Shown one piece after another: positions 1-8,790 of a stretch of DNA of 64,000 bases (position 1 is the stretch's first letter; each line of letters starts with the position of its first letter). Source of the DNA: Betaproteobacteria bacterium (GTDB taxonomy: Bacteria > Pseudomonadota > Gammaproteobacteria > Burkholderiales > Rhodocyclaceae). The stretch lies in the NCBI GenBank assembly GCA_016703785.1, contig JADJBM010000030.1, forward strand, positions 62,001 through 126,000. Reading direction: 5' to 3'. The notes under the pieces were generated by a model. The model saw only the letters and a list, made by a program, of their open reading frames with translations. It made no database searches and was not told the DNA's origin. Position numbers and translations under genes: made by a program.

Positions 1-337
1 CCTTGGTCACCTGGCCATTGTCGGCCTCGAAGATCAGGGCTGTCTTGTGGGGCTTGGATTCGAGGTGGCGGTCGAGACAGTTATAGGAAACATTGAGTTC
101 GCCGTCTTCAAACCACGTATAGAAAGGCGCGTTGGATTCATCCAATACTTTGGTGAACTGCTTGTGCCAGATCAGGTTGTCACGGGCTATCTTGCCCCAG
201 AATCCCTCATAGTCCTGCTCGCTCTTGGCGTAAAGCTCCCGGTAGGCTTCCATCCCCGACACGTTTGCCTGGGCAACGCACTCCGGAGAGGGCGGGAAAA
301 CGCGAGTTTCATTCAAGACCGATTCGATCGTGGACAT
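1..337 (-). CDS. acs: acetyl-CoA synthetase, N-terminal part (cut by window edge)
   Basis: AMP-forming acetate:CoA ligase, which activates acetate to acetyl-CoA in the cytoplasm. Only the first 112 codons are inside the window. The visible part has the N-terminal ACAS domain: an entry helix rich in Tyr/Glu, then a stretch with WFEDGELNVSYNCLDRH near residues 73-89, which is the family's hallmark before the adenylate-forming core. The ATG at 335-337 has a good AGGAGAG ribosome site just upstream on the minus strand. It is divergent from yqhA across about 245 bp that would hold both promoters. The family call is firm; propionyl-CoA synthetase is less likely because this N-terminal motif matches Acs better. 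Confidence 0.9.
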   Translation of the reverse strand, partial: MSTIESVLNETRVFPPSPECVAQANVSGMEAYRELYAKSEQDYEGFWGKIARDNLIWHKQFTKVLDESNAPFYTWFEDGELNVSYNCLDRHLESKPHKTALIFEADNGQVTK

Positions 338-583
338 CTGCATCTCTCCTCTGGCAAGTACTGGAATAGGGGCCCAACAACACCTGGAACGCCAATCGAG
401 TGGAAATTGCGGGGACCCGCGGGCAATTCCTCTTATGGAACAAACCATTCCATTCTAGTGAAAGTAGGAATCTATAGAAAAAAACTTACGCTCTACTTAC
501 AGGGCCGCGTCCTTCAAGCACTCATCTGACGCATTGCAGCATGAATGATAGAATTTCCGCCCGTTTAATCTTTCACTGAAACC

Positions 584-1117
584 ATGCAGAAATCCACCGA
601 ACGGTCCATCAAGGCGATGGAGGGCTTCATCTTCTGGAGCCGCTGGCTGCAAGCCCCGCTCTATCTGGGCCTGATCGTCGCCCAAGGCGTTTATGTCTAT
701 CAATTCATGATCGAGCTGAGTCATCTCGTCGGCAAGGCAGGCAGCCTGACCGATACGGATGTCATGCTGATCGTTCTGGGTCTGATCGACGTCGTCATGA
801 TCGCCAACCTGCTGGTCATGGTCATCATCGGCGGCTACGAGACGTTCGTGTCGCGCCTGGACCTGCAAGGGCATCCCGACCAGCCGGAATGGCTTTCTCA
901 CGTCAACGCCGGCGTGCTGAAAATCAAGCTGTCCACCGCCATCATCAGCATCTCTTCGATTCACCTGCTGAAGACCTTCATCAACGCGGAAAACATTCCG
1001 GACAAGACCATTCTCTGGCAAGTGGCGATTCACGTCACTTTTCTTGTATCAGCCCTGACCATGGCGTGGACCGACAAGATCATGACCAGTTCGCTGGCCA
1101 TGGCGAGAAAGCATTGA
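584..1117 (+). CDS. yqhA: YqhA/UPF0114 family inner-membrane protein
   Basis: Integral membrane protein of unknown function (UPF0114, TIGR00645), 177 residues, the usual family length. Visible are an N-terminal RWLQAPLYLGL segment entering the first membrane helix, a central helix (about residues 60-88) ending GGYETFVS, the SSIHLL motif near residue 125, and two C-terminal hydrophobic helices. All are family hallmarks. It stops 10 bp before fumA and probably shares its transcript. No catalytic residues can be proposed. Confidence 0.88.
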   Translation: MQKSTERSIKAMEGFIFWSRWLQAPLYLGLIVAQGVYVYQFMIELSHLVGKAGSLTDTDVMLIVLGLIDVVMIANLLVMVIIGGYETFVSRLDLQGHPDQPEWLSHVNAGVLKIKLSTAIISISSIHLLKTFINAENIPDKTILWQVAIHVTFLVSALTMAWTDKIMTSSLAMARKH

Positions 1118-1127
1118 AAGGCAACCC

Positions 1128-2642
1128 ATGAGCGCCATCCGTCAGGAAGATTTCATTCAGAGCATCGCCGAAGCCTTCCAGTACATCAGCTACTACCACC
1201 CGGCCGACTACATCAGGGCGCTCGCCGCCGCCTACGATCGCGAACAGAGTTCGGCCGCCAAGGATGCCATTGCCCAGATACTCATCAACTCGCGCATGTG
1301 CGCCGAGGGCCACCGCCCGATCTGCCAGGACACGGGCATCGCGGTAGTGTTCCTCAAGGTCGGCATGAATGCCCGCTGGGAAGCCTCGATGAGCGTACAG
1401 GACATGGTTGACGCAGGCGTACGCCGCGCCTACAGCGATCCGGACAACAAGTTGCGCGCCTCAGTGCTACGCGACCCCGCCGGTGCGCGCACCAACTCGA
1501 AGGACAACACGCCGGCCGTGCTACATGTCGAAATCGTGCCGGGCGACCACGTCGAAGTGATCTGCGCGGCCAAGGGTGGCGGCTCGGAGAACAAATCCAA
1601 ATTCCATGCCCTCAACCCCTCCGACTCGATCGTGGAATGGGTATTGAAGACCGTGCCGACCATGGGCGCCGGCTGGTGTCCGCCCGGAATTCTTGGCATC
1701 GGCATCGGCGGCACACCTGAAAAGGCCATGCTGCTGGCCAAGGAGTCTCTGATGGCACCGGTCGATATCCATGATCTGATCGCCCGCGGACCTAAAACAC
1801 GCACCGAGGAATTGCGCCTGGAACTCTACGAAAAGGTCAATGCCCTCGGCATCGGTGCCCAGGGTCTGGGCGGACTGACCACTGTCCTCGACGTCAAGGT
1901 GCTGGACTACCCCACCCATGCCGCCTCACTGCCGGTTGCGATGATTCCCAATTGCGCGGCAACTCGCCACGTACATTTTCACCTTGATGGCTCAGGCCCG
2001 GCCAGACTGGAACCGCCCAACCTGGATGATTGGCCCAAACTCTCCTACGACGCCAACAAGGGAACGCGCGTCAACCTCGACACCGTCACACGCCGGGAAG
2101 TGGCCAGTTGGCAACCCGGCGACGTTCTGCTGCTCAACGGCAAGCTGCTCACGGGCCGGGACGCAGCACACAAGCGCCTGACTGACATGCTGAACAGGGG
2201 CGAAAAACTGCCGGTGGACTTCACCAACCGCTTCATCTACTACGTCGGCCCGGTTGATCCGGTGCGCGACGAGGTGGTCGGCCCGGCCGGCCCCACCACC
2301 GCCACGCGCATGGACAAGTTCACCCGCCAGATGCTGGAACAGACCGGGCTGCTCGGCATGGTCGGCAAGGCCGAGCGCGGCCCAGCCGCCATCGAGGCGA
2401 TCCGTGACAACAAGGCGGTTTACCTGATGGCCGTCGGCGGCGCTGCTTACCTGGTGTCGAAAGCCATTCGCACTGCGCGCGTGGCGGCCTTCTCGGACCT
2501 CGGCATGGAAGCAATTTATGAATTCGAGGTGAAGGACATGCCGGTCACCGTCGCGGTGGATGCAACGGGGATCTCGGTGCACCAGACAGGCCCGAAGGAA
2601 TGGCAGGCCAGGATCGGCAAGATCCCGGTGGTTGCGGCTTAA
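1128..2642 (+). CDS. fumA: fumarate hydratase, class I (iron-sulfur)
   Basis: Hydrates fumarate to malate in the TCA cycle using an oxygen-sensitive [4Fe-4S] cluster. At 504 residues it is the fused single-chain form with alpha-type (N-terminal) and beta-type (C-terminal) domains. The CxxGHRPICQDTG region near residue 65, the AAKGGGSENKS loop, the GIGIGGTPEKA loop and the C-terminal GPAGPTTATRMD motif are all characteristic. The stop codon overlaps the stop of the convergent response-regulator gene by a few bases. No class II fumarase lies in the window. Confidence 0.93.
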   Translation: MSAIRQEDFIQSIAEAFQYISYYHPADYIRALAAAYDREQSSAAKDAIAQILINSRMCAEGHRPICQDTGIAVVFLKVGMNARWEASMSVQDMVDAGVRRAYSDPDNKLRASVLRDPAGARTNSKDNTPAVLHVEIVPGDHVEVICAAKGGGSENKSKFHALNPSDSIVEWVLKTVPTMGAGWCPPGILGIGIGGTPEKAMLLAKESLMAPVDIHDLIARGPKTRTEELRLELYEKVNALGIGAQGLGGLTTVLDVKVLDYPTHAASLPVAMIPNCAATRHVHFHLDGSGPARLEPPNLDDWPKLSYDANKGTRVNLDTVTRREVASWQPGDVLLLNGKLLTGRDAAHKRLTDMLNRGEKLPVDFTNRFIYYVGPVDPVRDEVVGPAGPTTATRMDKFTRQMLEQTGLLGMVGKAERGPAAIEAIRDNKAVYLMAVGGAAYLVSKAIRTARVAAFSDLGMEAIYEFEVKDMPVTVAVDATGISVHQTGPKEWQARIGKIPVVAA

Positions 2643-3760
2643 GTAAGCTTCATCAGCTTAGCCTCGGCGCTCTCGGCGTCCATGCCGAGCTTGAGCTCAG
2701 CATCGATCAGCTTGAGCAAGGGCATCAGTTGAGCCGCGATGGCGGCCAGATGCATCTTGAGCCCATCGATGTTTCCTGCATGCAGCAAGGCCATGGCGTC
2801 CTCGACACCCAGACTGGGCAGGGGCGCCTCCACGGTGCCCTCTAGCACGGTCGGCTCAGCACCCGTCGCTTCCTCCTCTACTGCTCGACCTTCCGCCAAT
2901 TGCAGCAGGTGCGTCATGGTCTGCCACTCGTCATCCCTGCTGTTGGCCAGGCCGAACTTTAGACCGACCTCTACCCGCTCGCCTCGGTAGCTGATAGTGG
3001 CATTGCGGATGGTCTGATCCAGCCGATTGGCAAAAGCACGCGCATCATCGAGACCGATACCGGGGCAGACCACCGTGAACTGCGCGGGACCGGTTTGAGA
3101 GACCGTGTCTTCCAGCCTGACGCGCTTCGACAGCACGGCTCGGAACTGCTGAATGAGTTGATCGCCGACAGGCCGTCCCAGTTTTTCAACGAGTGCGTCA
3201 AAGCGATCGATCTCCACCACGATGACGCTGATTTCGCTGCCGTGACGCTGCGCCAAGGCCAGCGCCTGCCGGCCCTGTTGTTTCAGGTATTCCTCGCTGG
3301 AGAGGCCGGATTTCGGATCGACCATGACCTGTTTGGACATGGCCTCAAGCTCGCTGCGCGTCGTCGCTAACTTGACCAGCGCATCGAGCCGGGCGAGCAG
3401 TTCCGCCGTGCCGATGCCTTTGGTGATGAAGTCCGTGGCGCCGCATTCCTTGGCGTGGTTGCGCGCCGATTCATCCTCGTCGCCGGAAATCATGATGATC
3501 GGCATGTCGCGGATGCGTGCAATATTCGATTCGCGCACGCGTTTCAGCAGGCCGTAGCCATCCAGTTTCGGCATGGTGAGATCGGAGATCAGCACCTGGA
3601 TGCTCGGATCGAGCATCAGCGTCTGCCAGCCAGCCTCGCCATCCCCCTCCTCGCGCACTTCGAAGCGGCCCTTGATAAGTTTGACGATGGTCGCGCGCAC
3701 CATGCGCGAATCATCCACGATGAGGACGCGCGGCAGAACGGATACGGTTGCTTCGCTCAT
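2639..3760 (-). CDS. response regulator with degenerate GGDEF-like output domain
   Basis: Two-domain signalling protein, 373 residues from the internal ATG at 3760; this start avoids overlap with the upstream gene. The receiver domain (about residues 10-130) shows VLIVDDS, the phospho-acceptor Asp in LISDLTMPKLDGYG, and the conserved Lys in FITKG. The following domain has the fold signature of a diguanylate cyclase, but the catalytic GGDEF position reads GPAQF, so cyclase activity is not expected. A C-terminal helical region of about 100 residues follows. It may bind nucleotide or act by protein contact; that is inference. Its stop overlaps the fumA stop. Confidence 0.85.
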   Translation of the reverse strand: MSEATVSVLPRVLIVDDSRMVRATIVKLIKGRFEVREEGDGEAGWQTLMLDPSIQVLISDLTMPKLDGYGLLKRVRESNIARIRDMPIIMISGDEDESARNHAKECGATDFITKGIGTAELLARLDALVKLATTRSELEAMSKQVMVDPKSGLSSEEYLKQQGRQALALAQRHGSEISVIVVEIDRFDALVEKLGRPVGDQLIQQFRAVLSKRVRLEDTVSQTGPAQFTVVCPGIGLDDARAFANRLDQTIRNATISYRGERVEVGLKFGLANSRDDEWQTMTHLLQLAEGRAVEEEATGAEPTVLEGTVEAPLPSLGVEDAMALLHAGNIDGLKMHLAAIAAQLMPLLKLIDAELKLGMDAESAEAKLMKLT

Positions 3761-3774
3761 GGGCCTGTGGGCTC

Positions 3775-4767
3775 TCAGCCGGCGCAATCGACCACGACAC
3801 GCCCGTGCGCCTGGCCCTTGATGTACTCATCGAACACGGTCGGCAGGTCGGCCAGCTTGACCGTGCGCGTCATGCCGGTCAGATGCGCGGGTCGCATGTC
3901 TCCGGCAAGGCGTTCCCAAACCTTGCGTCGCAGCGGCATGGCGGTGTAGCCGGAATCGATGCCAAGCAGGCTCGCGCCGCGCAGGATGAAAGGCGCCACA
4001 GTCGTATTGAGGCTCATGCTCGCAGCCAGTCCGATGCTGGCAATCACCCCGTTCTGCTTCATGTTGCTGGCCATCCAGGCAAGCACCTCGCCGCCAAGGT
4101 TGTCCACGGCGCCAGCCCAAAGCGTTTTTTCGAGAGGCTTGATCTTGCTCAGATCAAGACTGGAACGCAGCATCACTTCCTTCGCTCCCAGATTCGTCAG
4201 ATAATCCGCCTGGCTTTCCTTGCCGGTGAGCGCCACGACGTCGTAACCCAGGCGTGACAGAATGTCGACGGCAATGCTGCCTACGCCTCCTGTAGCACCA
4301 CTGACGACAACCCTGCCGTTGGCCGGCTTCAGACCGTTCTCCTCCATGCGCACCACTGCCAGCGCAGCGGTATACCCGGCAGTACCCAGCGCCATCGCAT
4401 CATGCAGCGACAAACCTTCAGGCAGCGGCACCACCCAGTCGGCCGGCACCCGACCGTACTCGGCATAGCCTCCGTGATGCGCCACGCCGATGTCGTAGCT
4501 GGTCGCAATGACAGAATCACCCTCCCTGAAACGGGCATCGGAACTCTTCGCCACGGTGCCGGCCATGTCGATCCCGCCGACGCAAGGGTAGCGGCGGATG
4601 ATTCGGCCGGCGCCCGTGGCAGCCAGGGCGTCTTTGTAGTTAACACTGGAATGAGTGATTCGGATGGTCACCTCTCCAGGGTCGAGTTGATCTTCGCTGA
4701 GTTGTGTGAAGCCGGCGACCGTCTTGCCGTCCTTCTGCTCGATCAGATAGGCCTTGAACGGGCGCAT
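3775..4767 (-). CDS. acuI: AcuI/YhdH-type NADPH-dependent acryloyl-CoA reductase family oxidoreductase
   Basis: Zinc-free medium-chain dehydrogenase/reductase of the YhdH/AcuI group, which in characterised members reduces acryloyl-CoA to propionyl-CoA with NADPH. The start at 4765-4767 is fixed by an AGGAGG site at 4775-4780. Motifs: NYKDALA near residue 44, GGIDMAG, the nucleotide-binding GATGGVGS near residue 155, and the C-terminal GRVVVDC. Length (330 residues) is normal. It lies 14 bp upstream of the response-regulator gene on the same strand, so the two may be co-transcribed. Substrate is assigned by family only. Confidence 0.85.
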   Translation of the reverse strand: MRPFKAYLIEQKDGKTVAGFTQLSEDQLDPGEVTIRITHSSVNYKDALAATGAGRIIRRYPCVGGIDMAGTVAKSSDARFREGDSVIATSYDIGVAHHGGYAEYGRVPADWVVPLPEGLSLHDAMALGTAGYTAALAVVRMEENGLKPANGRVVVSGATGGVGSIAVDILSRLGYDVVALTGKESQADYLTNLGAKEVMLRSSLDLSKIKPLEKTLWAGAVDNLGGEVLAWMASNMKQNGVIASIGLAASMSLNTTVAPFILRGASLLGIDSGYTAMPLRRKVWERLAGDMRPAHLTGMTRTVKLADLPTVFDEYIKGQAHGRVVVDCAG

Positions 4768-4941
4768 GTAAATACCTCCTGTGTCATGTTGCATGTCGGC
4801 ACCAAGGCCGTATGGGATGAGTCGATTATACTCAATCGCACCTTGAATTTCCGTTATATGTCATAACCCTGCGGCAATTTCTTCAAGTCGATACACATAT
4901 CCGCCTTTACAAACTGCCAACACGCAACTATAGTCAAGTTC

Positions 4942-5463
4942 ATGAATTTTCGACACATTGCCTTGAGCCTGTGCTTTCTGGTAGCGGCATCTTTCGCCTG
5001 GGCCTCTGAAGAACTCGCCGCGGAGAAAACGCAAACCATTTTCGACCGTTATGCGACAAGTGCGCAGGAACTGGCGCTACGCGCCCTGTCGTTTGTCGGC
5101 GTGGGCTACCGGCGCGGGGGCGAGTCCCCGGAAACCGGTTTTGACTGCAGCGGCCTGGTGCGTCACGTCTTTCGCGAAGGCCTGGGCTTGATGCTGCCGC
5201 GCACCTCGCGTGACATCAGCAGGTTGGGGGAAAACATAAACCGCGATGCCCTACAGCCAGGCGACCTTGTATTCTTCAATACCCTCCGGCGCGGCTTCTC
5301 CCATGTCGGCATTTATCTGGGGGAAAACCGCTTTGTGCACGCGCCTGCATCGGGCGGCGAAGTCAGAATTGAAGACATGCGGCAGAACTACTGGACCCGG
5401 CGCTTCAATGGCGCCCGTCGTATTGCCGCTGTTGACGTCGGCAGTCTCAAGCAACTTCCCTGA
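4942..5463 (+). CDS. secreted NlpC/P60 family peptidoglycan endopeptidase
   Basis: Cell-wall hydrolase expected to cleave gamma-D-Glu-diaminopimelate bonds in the periplasm. A signal peptide covers about residues 1-21 and ends in an Ala-rich AWAS site. The catalytic domain has the nucleophile Cys in FDCSGLVRH (near residue 69) and the catalytic His in SHVGIYLG (near residue 118), followed by the third polar position in FVHAPASG. 173 residues, a single domain, with no separate binding module. Flanking genes give no functional hint. Confidence 0.88.
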   Translation: MNFRHIALSLCFLVAASFAWASEELAAEKTQTIFDRYATSAQELALRALSFVGVGYRRGGESPETGFDCSGLVRHVFREGLGLMLPRTSRDISRLGENINRDALQPGDLVFFNTLRRGFSHVGIYLGENRFVHAPASGGEVRIEDMRQNYWTRRFNGARRIAAVDVGSLKQLP

Positions 5464-5532
5464 GTAGTATCACAAGGCCATACCAGGCCACACCACTCAT
5501 AAATCCTGCAGCAGCTTACTGCTTTAATCAAT

Positions 5533-5551
5533 AATGCGAATGATTTGCATT
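5533..5551. promoter_or_regulatory. candidate Fur box upstream of the iron-binding protein gene
   Basis: The 19-bp site AATGCGAATGATTTGCATT is an inverted repeat (AATGC / GCATT around a 9-bp centre), similar in length and layout to the Fur operator. It sits 55 bp before a ferric-iron binding protein gene, in A+T-rich sequence overlapping where a promoter is expected. The Fur assignment is inference from the pattern and the gene it precedes. Confidence 0.6.
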
Positions 5552-5605
5552 CATATAATTATCTTGCTAGGATTCGCGTATTGAAAACCGCATAGGAAAG
5601 TAGCC

Positions 5606-6622
5606 ATGTCATCGCTCCGCCCCTTTCTCCTCGTAATCGCAACAACCTGCACCCTGCCCGCCCTGGCCCAGGAGAATGTGCTCAACCTGTATTCTGCCCG
5701 CCACTACCAGACGGACGAGGCGCTGTACGCCAACTTCACCAAGCTCACCGGCACGATCATCAACCGGATCGAGGGCAAAGAAGACGAATTGCTCGAACGT
5801 ATCAAGAACGAGGGGGCCAACAGTCCCGCGGATGTTTTCATCACGGTAGATGCTGCGCGCCTGGCCCAGGCCGATGCGCTCGGCCTTTTTGAGCACGTAA
5901 AATCAAGGGTGCTGGATGAGCGCATCCCCGCCAACCTGCGTTCTCCGGACTGGTTCGCCTTCTCCACCCGCGCCCGCGTCATCATCTACAACAAGGCCGC
6001 CGTCAATCCGGCCGACGTGCAGAACTACGAGGATCTGGCAGGGCCAAAGCTCAAGGGCAAGGTCTGCGTGCGTTCGGGAGCCCATCCTTACAACCTCTCA
6101 CTTGGCTCAGCACTGATACATCACTTGGGGGAGCAGAAGACAGAGGAATGGGCCAGGGGCCTGGTGGCCAACTTCGCCCGCACGCCAAAGGGTGGCGACA
6201 CCGACCAGATCAGGGCAGTGGCCGCTGGGGAGTGCGGCGTGTCCATCTCCAACACCTACTACATTGCAAGGTTGTTGCGCTCCGAGAAGCCCGAAGACAG
6301 GAAAGCCATGGAGAAAATCGGCGTCATCTGGCCCAATCAGAAGACCTTCGGCACGCACATCAACATATCCGGTGGCGGCATGCTGAAGACCGCGCCTCAC
6401 AAGGACGCAGCGGTGAAGTTTCTCGAATATCTAGCCAGCGATGAGGCCCAAGCCTATTTTGCCAATGGCAACAACGAATGGCCGGTTGTGAAGAGCGCTA
6501 AGGTTGGCAACGCGGCACTCGAATCGCTCGGCACTTTCAAGCCTGACAGCCTCAACGTTGGCATTCTTGCTAAAAATACCGCACTAGCGCAGAAAATCTT
6601 CGACCGCGCCGGCTGGCGGTAG
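5606..6622 (+). CDS. Fe(3+) ABC transporter, periplasmic substrate-binding protein
   Basis: Class II ferric-ion binding protein of the FbpA/FutA/IdiA type, the capture component of an iron importer. A signal peptide ends near residue 21 (ALAQE). The mature start LNLYSARHY is typical, and the iron-binding tyrosine pair appears in SNTYYIARLL near residue 219. 338 residues, full length. The gene is followed by a hairpin terminator and converges on the cognate permease gene. Together with the downstream permease and ATPase it makes a complete importer, though the three genes are in three separate transcription units. Confidence 0.92.
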   Translation: MSSLRPFLLVIATTCTLPALAQENVLNLYSARHYQTDEALYANFTKLTGTIINRIEGKEDELLERIKNEGANSPADVFITVDAARLAQADALGLFEHVKSRVLDERIPANLRSPDWFAFSTRARVIIYNKAAVNPADVQNYEDLAGPKLKGKVCVRSGAHPYNLSLGSALIHHLGEQKTEEWARGLVANFARTPKGGDTDQIRAVAAGECGVSISNTYYIARLLRSEKPEDRKAMEKIGVIWPNQKTFGTHINISGGGMLKTAPHKDAAVKFLEYLASDEAQAYFANGNNEWPVVKSAKVGNAALESLGTFKPDSLNVGILAKNTALAQKIFDRAGWR

Positions 6623-6638
6623 GCGATCTTCCTACAAG

Positions 6639-6675
6639 AGCGCCGGGTGCCTGAAACGCCCCGGCGCTTTCTTCT
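6639..6675 (+). terminator. rho-independent terminator after the iron-binding protein gene
   Basis: A perfect 9-bp stem (AGCGCCGGG at 6639-6647 pairing with CCCGGCGCT at 6660-6668) with a 12-nt loop is followed by TTCTTCT. It lies 17 bp after the stop codon. Confidence 0.8.
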
Positions 6676-6843
6676 ATTGTTGAAACGACTTGAAGCATGC
6701 CGGACAACCTCCTGTTTATATGGGTGTGTAAATGCAACCCACTGAGGTAATTGAAAAATTTTAGGAAGAATAGCCTAGAACTCGCTACTGGATTTGCCAT
6801 CTCATCCGTTAAGACATCTACAAGCGCAAAACGGAGAAAGACC

Positions 6844-7038
6844 ATGGTGGCGACGGCTCACGGCAAAGTCATGAAGGTGACGGCACCCGGTTTCCACGAT
6901 GAAGCCTTGTGGCGCAAGCGGGGATCGAAATGGACCTGCATCAGTGCGGGCCCGATTCTGCACTGGATGATCGGCAAGCCCTATCACGAAGTGTCCCGCT
7001 ACATCGAGCGCAAGGGCTGGCGGGTCATCTGGGGGTAG
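6844..7038 (+). CDS. small conserved-looking protein of unknown function (64 aa)
   Basis: A 64-residue basic protein starting at ATG 6844 with a GGAGAAAG ribosome site. It is rich in Lys, Trp and His (for example WRKRGSKW and GKPYHEVSRYIERKGW), has no membrane segment or signal peptide, and shows normal codon use for this genome, so it is probably real. It ends 6 bp before the convergent permease stop. I do not recognise the family; a small nucleic-acid-binding role is possible but unsupported. Confidence 0.5.
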   Translation: MVATAHGKVMKVTAPGFHDEALWRKRGSKWTCISAGPILHWMIGKPYHEVSRYIERKGWRVIWG

Positions 7039-7043
7039 GGTTC

Positions 7044-8729
7044 CTAGCAGGCGGAAGCACCTGCTGATCCCTTGGCAATCTGCCTGGAGACTGCGATGAG
7101 CGGGAGAACGCCGACCGCGACGATCGCAAGTGCGGCCGTCGAGGCTTCCGCCAGCCTTTCATCGGATGCCAGGGTGTAGGCCTGCGTCGCCAGCGTATCG
7201 AAATTGAACGGCCGCATGACCAGCGTGGCCGGTAGTTCCTTCATCACATCCACGAACACCAGCAATCCTGCCGTCAGCAGGCTGCCGCGCAGTAGCGGCA
7301 GGTGTACCCGGCGGAGCGTCGCCCCCTGAGCGAGACCGAGCGAACGGGCAGCATCGTCCATGCTCGGCGTGATCTTGCCCAGGCTGGCTTCCACCGCCTG
7401 CAGGGCAATGGCCATGAAACGCGTCAGGTAGGCGTAGACCAGTGCCGCGATGCCACCCGTGATCAGCAGCCCGGGATTGATGCCCGACCAGGACGTGATC
7501 CAGCCAGCCAGCCAGTTGTCCAACCGCGTCACGGGAATCAGCACGCCCACTGCGATGACGGACCCGGGTACGGAATAGCCCAGCCCGACAATGCGGTTCA
7601 TCCATTGCGGCCAATGCGACGACGATAAGCGGGCAGCATAGGCCAGGAGGACGGCAAAGCCCACTGCCAGCAGGGCGGTCAGCGCCGCCAGGGTGAAACT
7701 ATTGCCGGCCAGCTGCACAAAACGCGAACCGAATTGGGCATCGCCTTCGGTAAGCGCCAAGTGCAGCAGGATGCCCGCCGGGGCGAGAAAACCCACCAGC
7801 AGCGGAATCGCACAGGCCAGCATGGCCCCGAACGCCCTGGCGCCCGACAAGCGGCGCCCCGGATGCGGCCGGTTGCGGCCGGTCGTATTGTGGAAGCGTG
7901 CCCGGCCGCGGCTGACGCGTTCGAGCAGCAGCACCAGCACCACGAAACCAAGCAGCGCAGCAGAAAGCTGCGCGGCGGCGGCACGGTCGCCCAGCGAGAA
8001 CCATGCGCGGTAGATACCTGTCGTAAATGTCTGCACTGCAAAGTACGCCACCGTGCCGTAATCGGCCAGTGTTTCCATCAGGGCCAGCGCCGTACCCGCC
8101 GCCACGGCCGGCCGTGCCAGGGGCAGCGAGATGCGGAAGAAGCTTCCCCAAGCACCCAGCCCGAGCGAGCGGCCGACCTCCAGCATGCCGCTTGCCCGTT
8201 CCATGAAGGCGGTACGGGCGAGCAGGTACACGTAAGGATAGAGGACGAAGATGAACATTGCGATCGCGCCGCCGAGGGTGCGCACGTCGGGGAACCAGTA
8301 ATCCCCCTTCTGCCAGCCGAAGCTCTCGCGCAACCCGCTTTGCACCGGTCCGACGTACTGCAGCAGGTCGGTGTAGGTATAGGCCATGACGTAGGCCGGC
8401 ACTGCCAGCGGAAGCACCAGCGCCCACTCGAAAACACGCCTTCCTGGAAAATCGTGCATGGTGATCAGCCATGCGGTGGAAACCCCTACCAGAATCACGC
8501 CGCTACCGACGCCAAGGCACATCCAAAGGGTATTGGCGATGTATTCCGGCAGAACGGTGGCCGCCAGATGCGCCCAGGTGTCGCCGGTACCGCCGGCAAA
8601 CAGATTCGCCCAGACGCTGGCAATGGGTGCCGACGCCAGGACAGCAATAAAGAACGCCGCCAGCGTCAAAACGCTCAATCTGCGAATGACGGGCCGCAAA
8701 GGAAATGAAGGTGTCGTGGTGGCCTGCAT
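7044..8729 (-). CDS. Fe(3+) ABC transporter, double permease subunit
   Basis: Inner-membrane permease of the FbpB/SfuB type, carrying two fused permease domains in about 560 residues. Each half has an EAA-type loop that contacts the ATPase (ARSLGLAQG region in the second half, GRSLGLGAWG in the first), and about twelve hydrophobic helices are visible. The start is uncertain: I favour the ATG at 8727-8729, because earlier in-frame ATGs run into the putative Fur site and the divergent ATPase gene. It pairs functionally with the divergent ATPase and with the binding protein at 5.6-6.6 kb. Confidence 0.88.
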   Translation of the reverse strand: MQATTTPSFPLRPVIRRLSVLTLAAFFIAVLASAPIASVWANLFAGGTGDTWAHLAATVLPEYIANTLWMCLGVGSGVILVGVSTAWLITMHDFPGRRVFEWALVLPLAVPAYVMAYTYTDLLQYVGPVQSGLRESFGWQKGDYWFPDVRTLGGAIAMFIFVLYPYVYLLARTAFMERASGMLEVGRSLGLGAWGSFFRISLPLARPAVAAGTALALMETLADYGTVAYFAVQTFTTGIYRAWFSLGDRAAAAQLSAALLGFVVLVLLLERVSRGRARFHNTTGRNRPHPGRRLSGARAFGAMLACAIPLLVGFLAPAGILLHLALTEGDAQFGSRFVQLAGNSFTLAALTALLAVGFAVLLAYAARLSSSHWPQWMNRIVGLGYSVPGSVIAVGVLIPVTRLDNWLAGWITSWSGINPGLLITGGIAALVYAYLTRFMAIALQAVEASLGKITPSMDDAARSLGLAQGATLRRVHLPLLRGSLLTAGLLVFVDVMKELPATLVMRPFNFDTLATQAYTLASDERLAEASTAALAIVAVGVLPLIAVSRQIAKGSAGASAC

Positions 8730-8759
8730 GTTGGTCGTGCGCCAGACCGCTGCCTGAAG

Positions 8760-8780
8760 CATAATGAGAATTGTAATTGA
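8760..8780. promoter_or_regulatory. candidate Fur-type operator in the permease/ATPase divergent promoter
   Basis: The A+T-rich sequence ATAATGAGAATTGTAATTGA fits the overlapping NATNAT hexamer pattern of Fur sites and lies in the 61 bp between the divergent permease and ATPase starts. Its presence argues that the ATPase starts at 8791 rather than at the ATG inside the site. Weaker than the site at 5533. Confidence 0.45.
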
Positions 8781-8790
8781 TTGCCCATCC

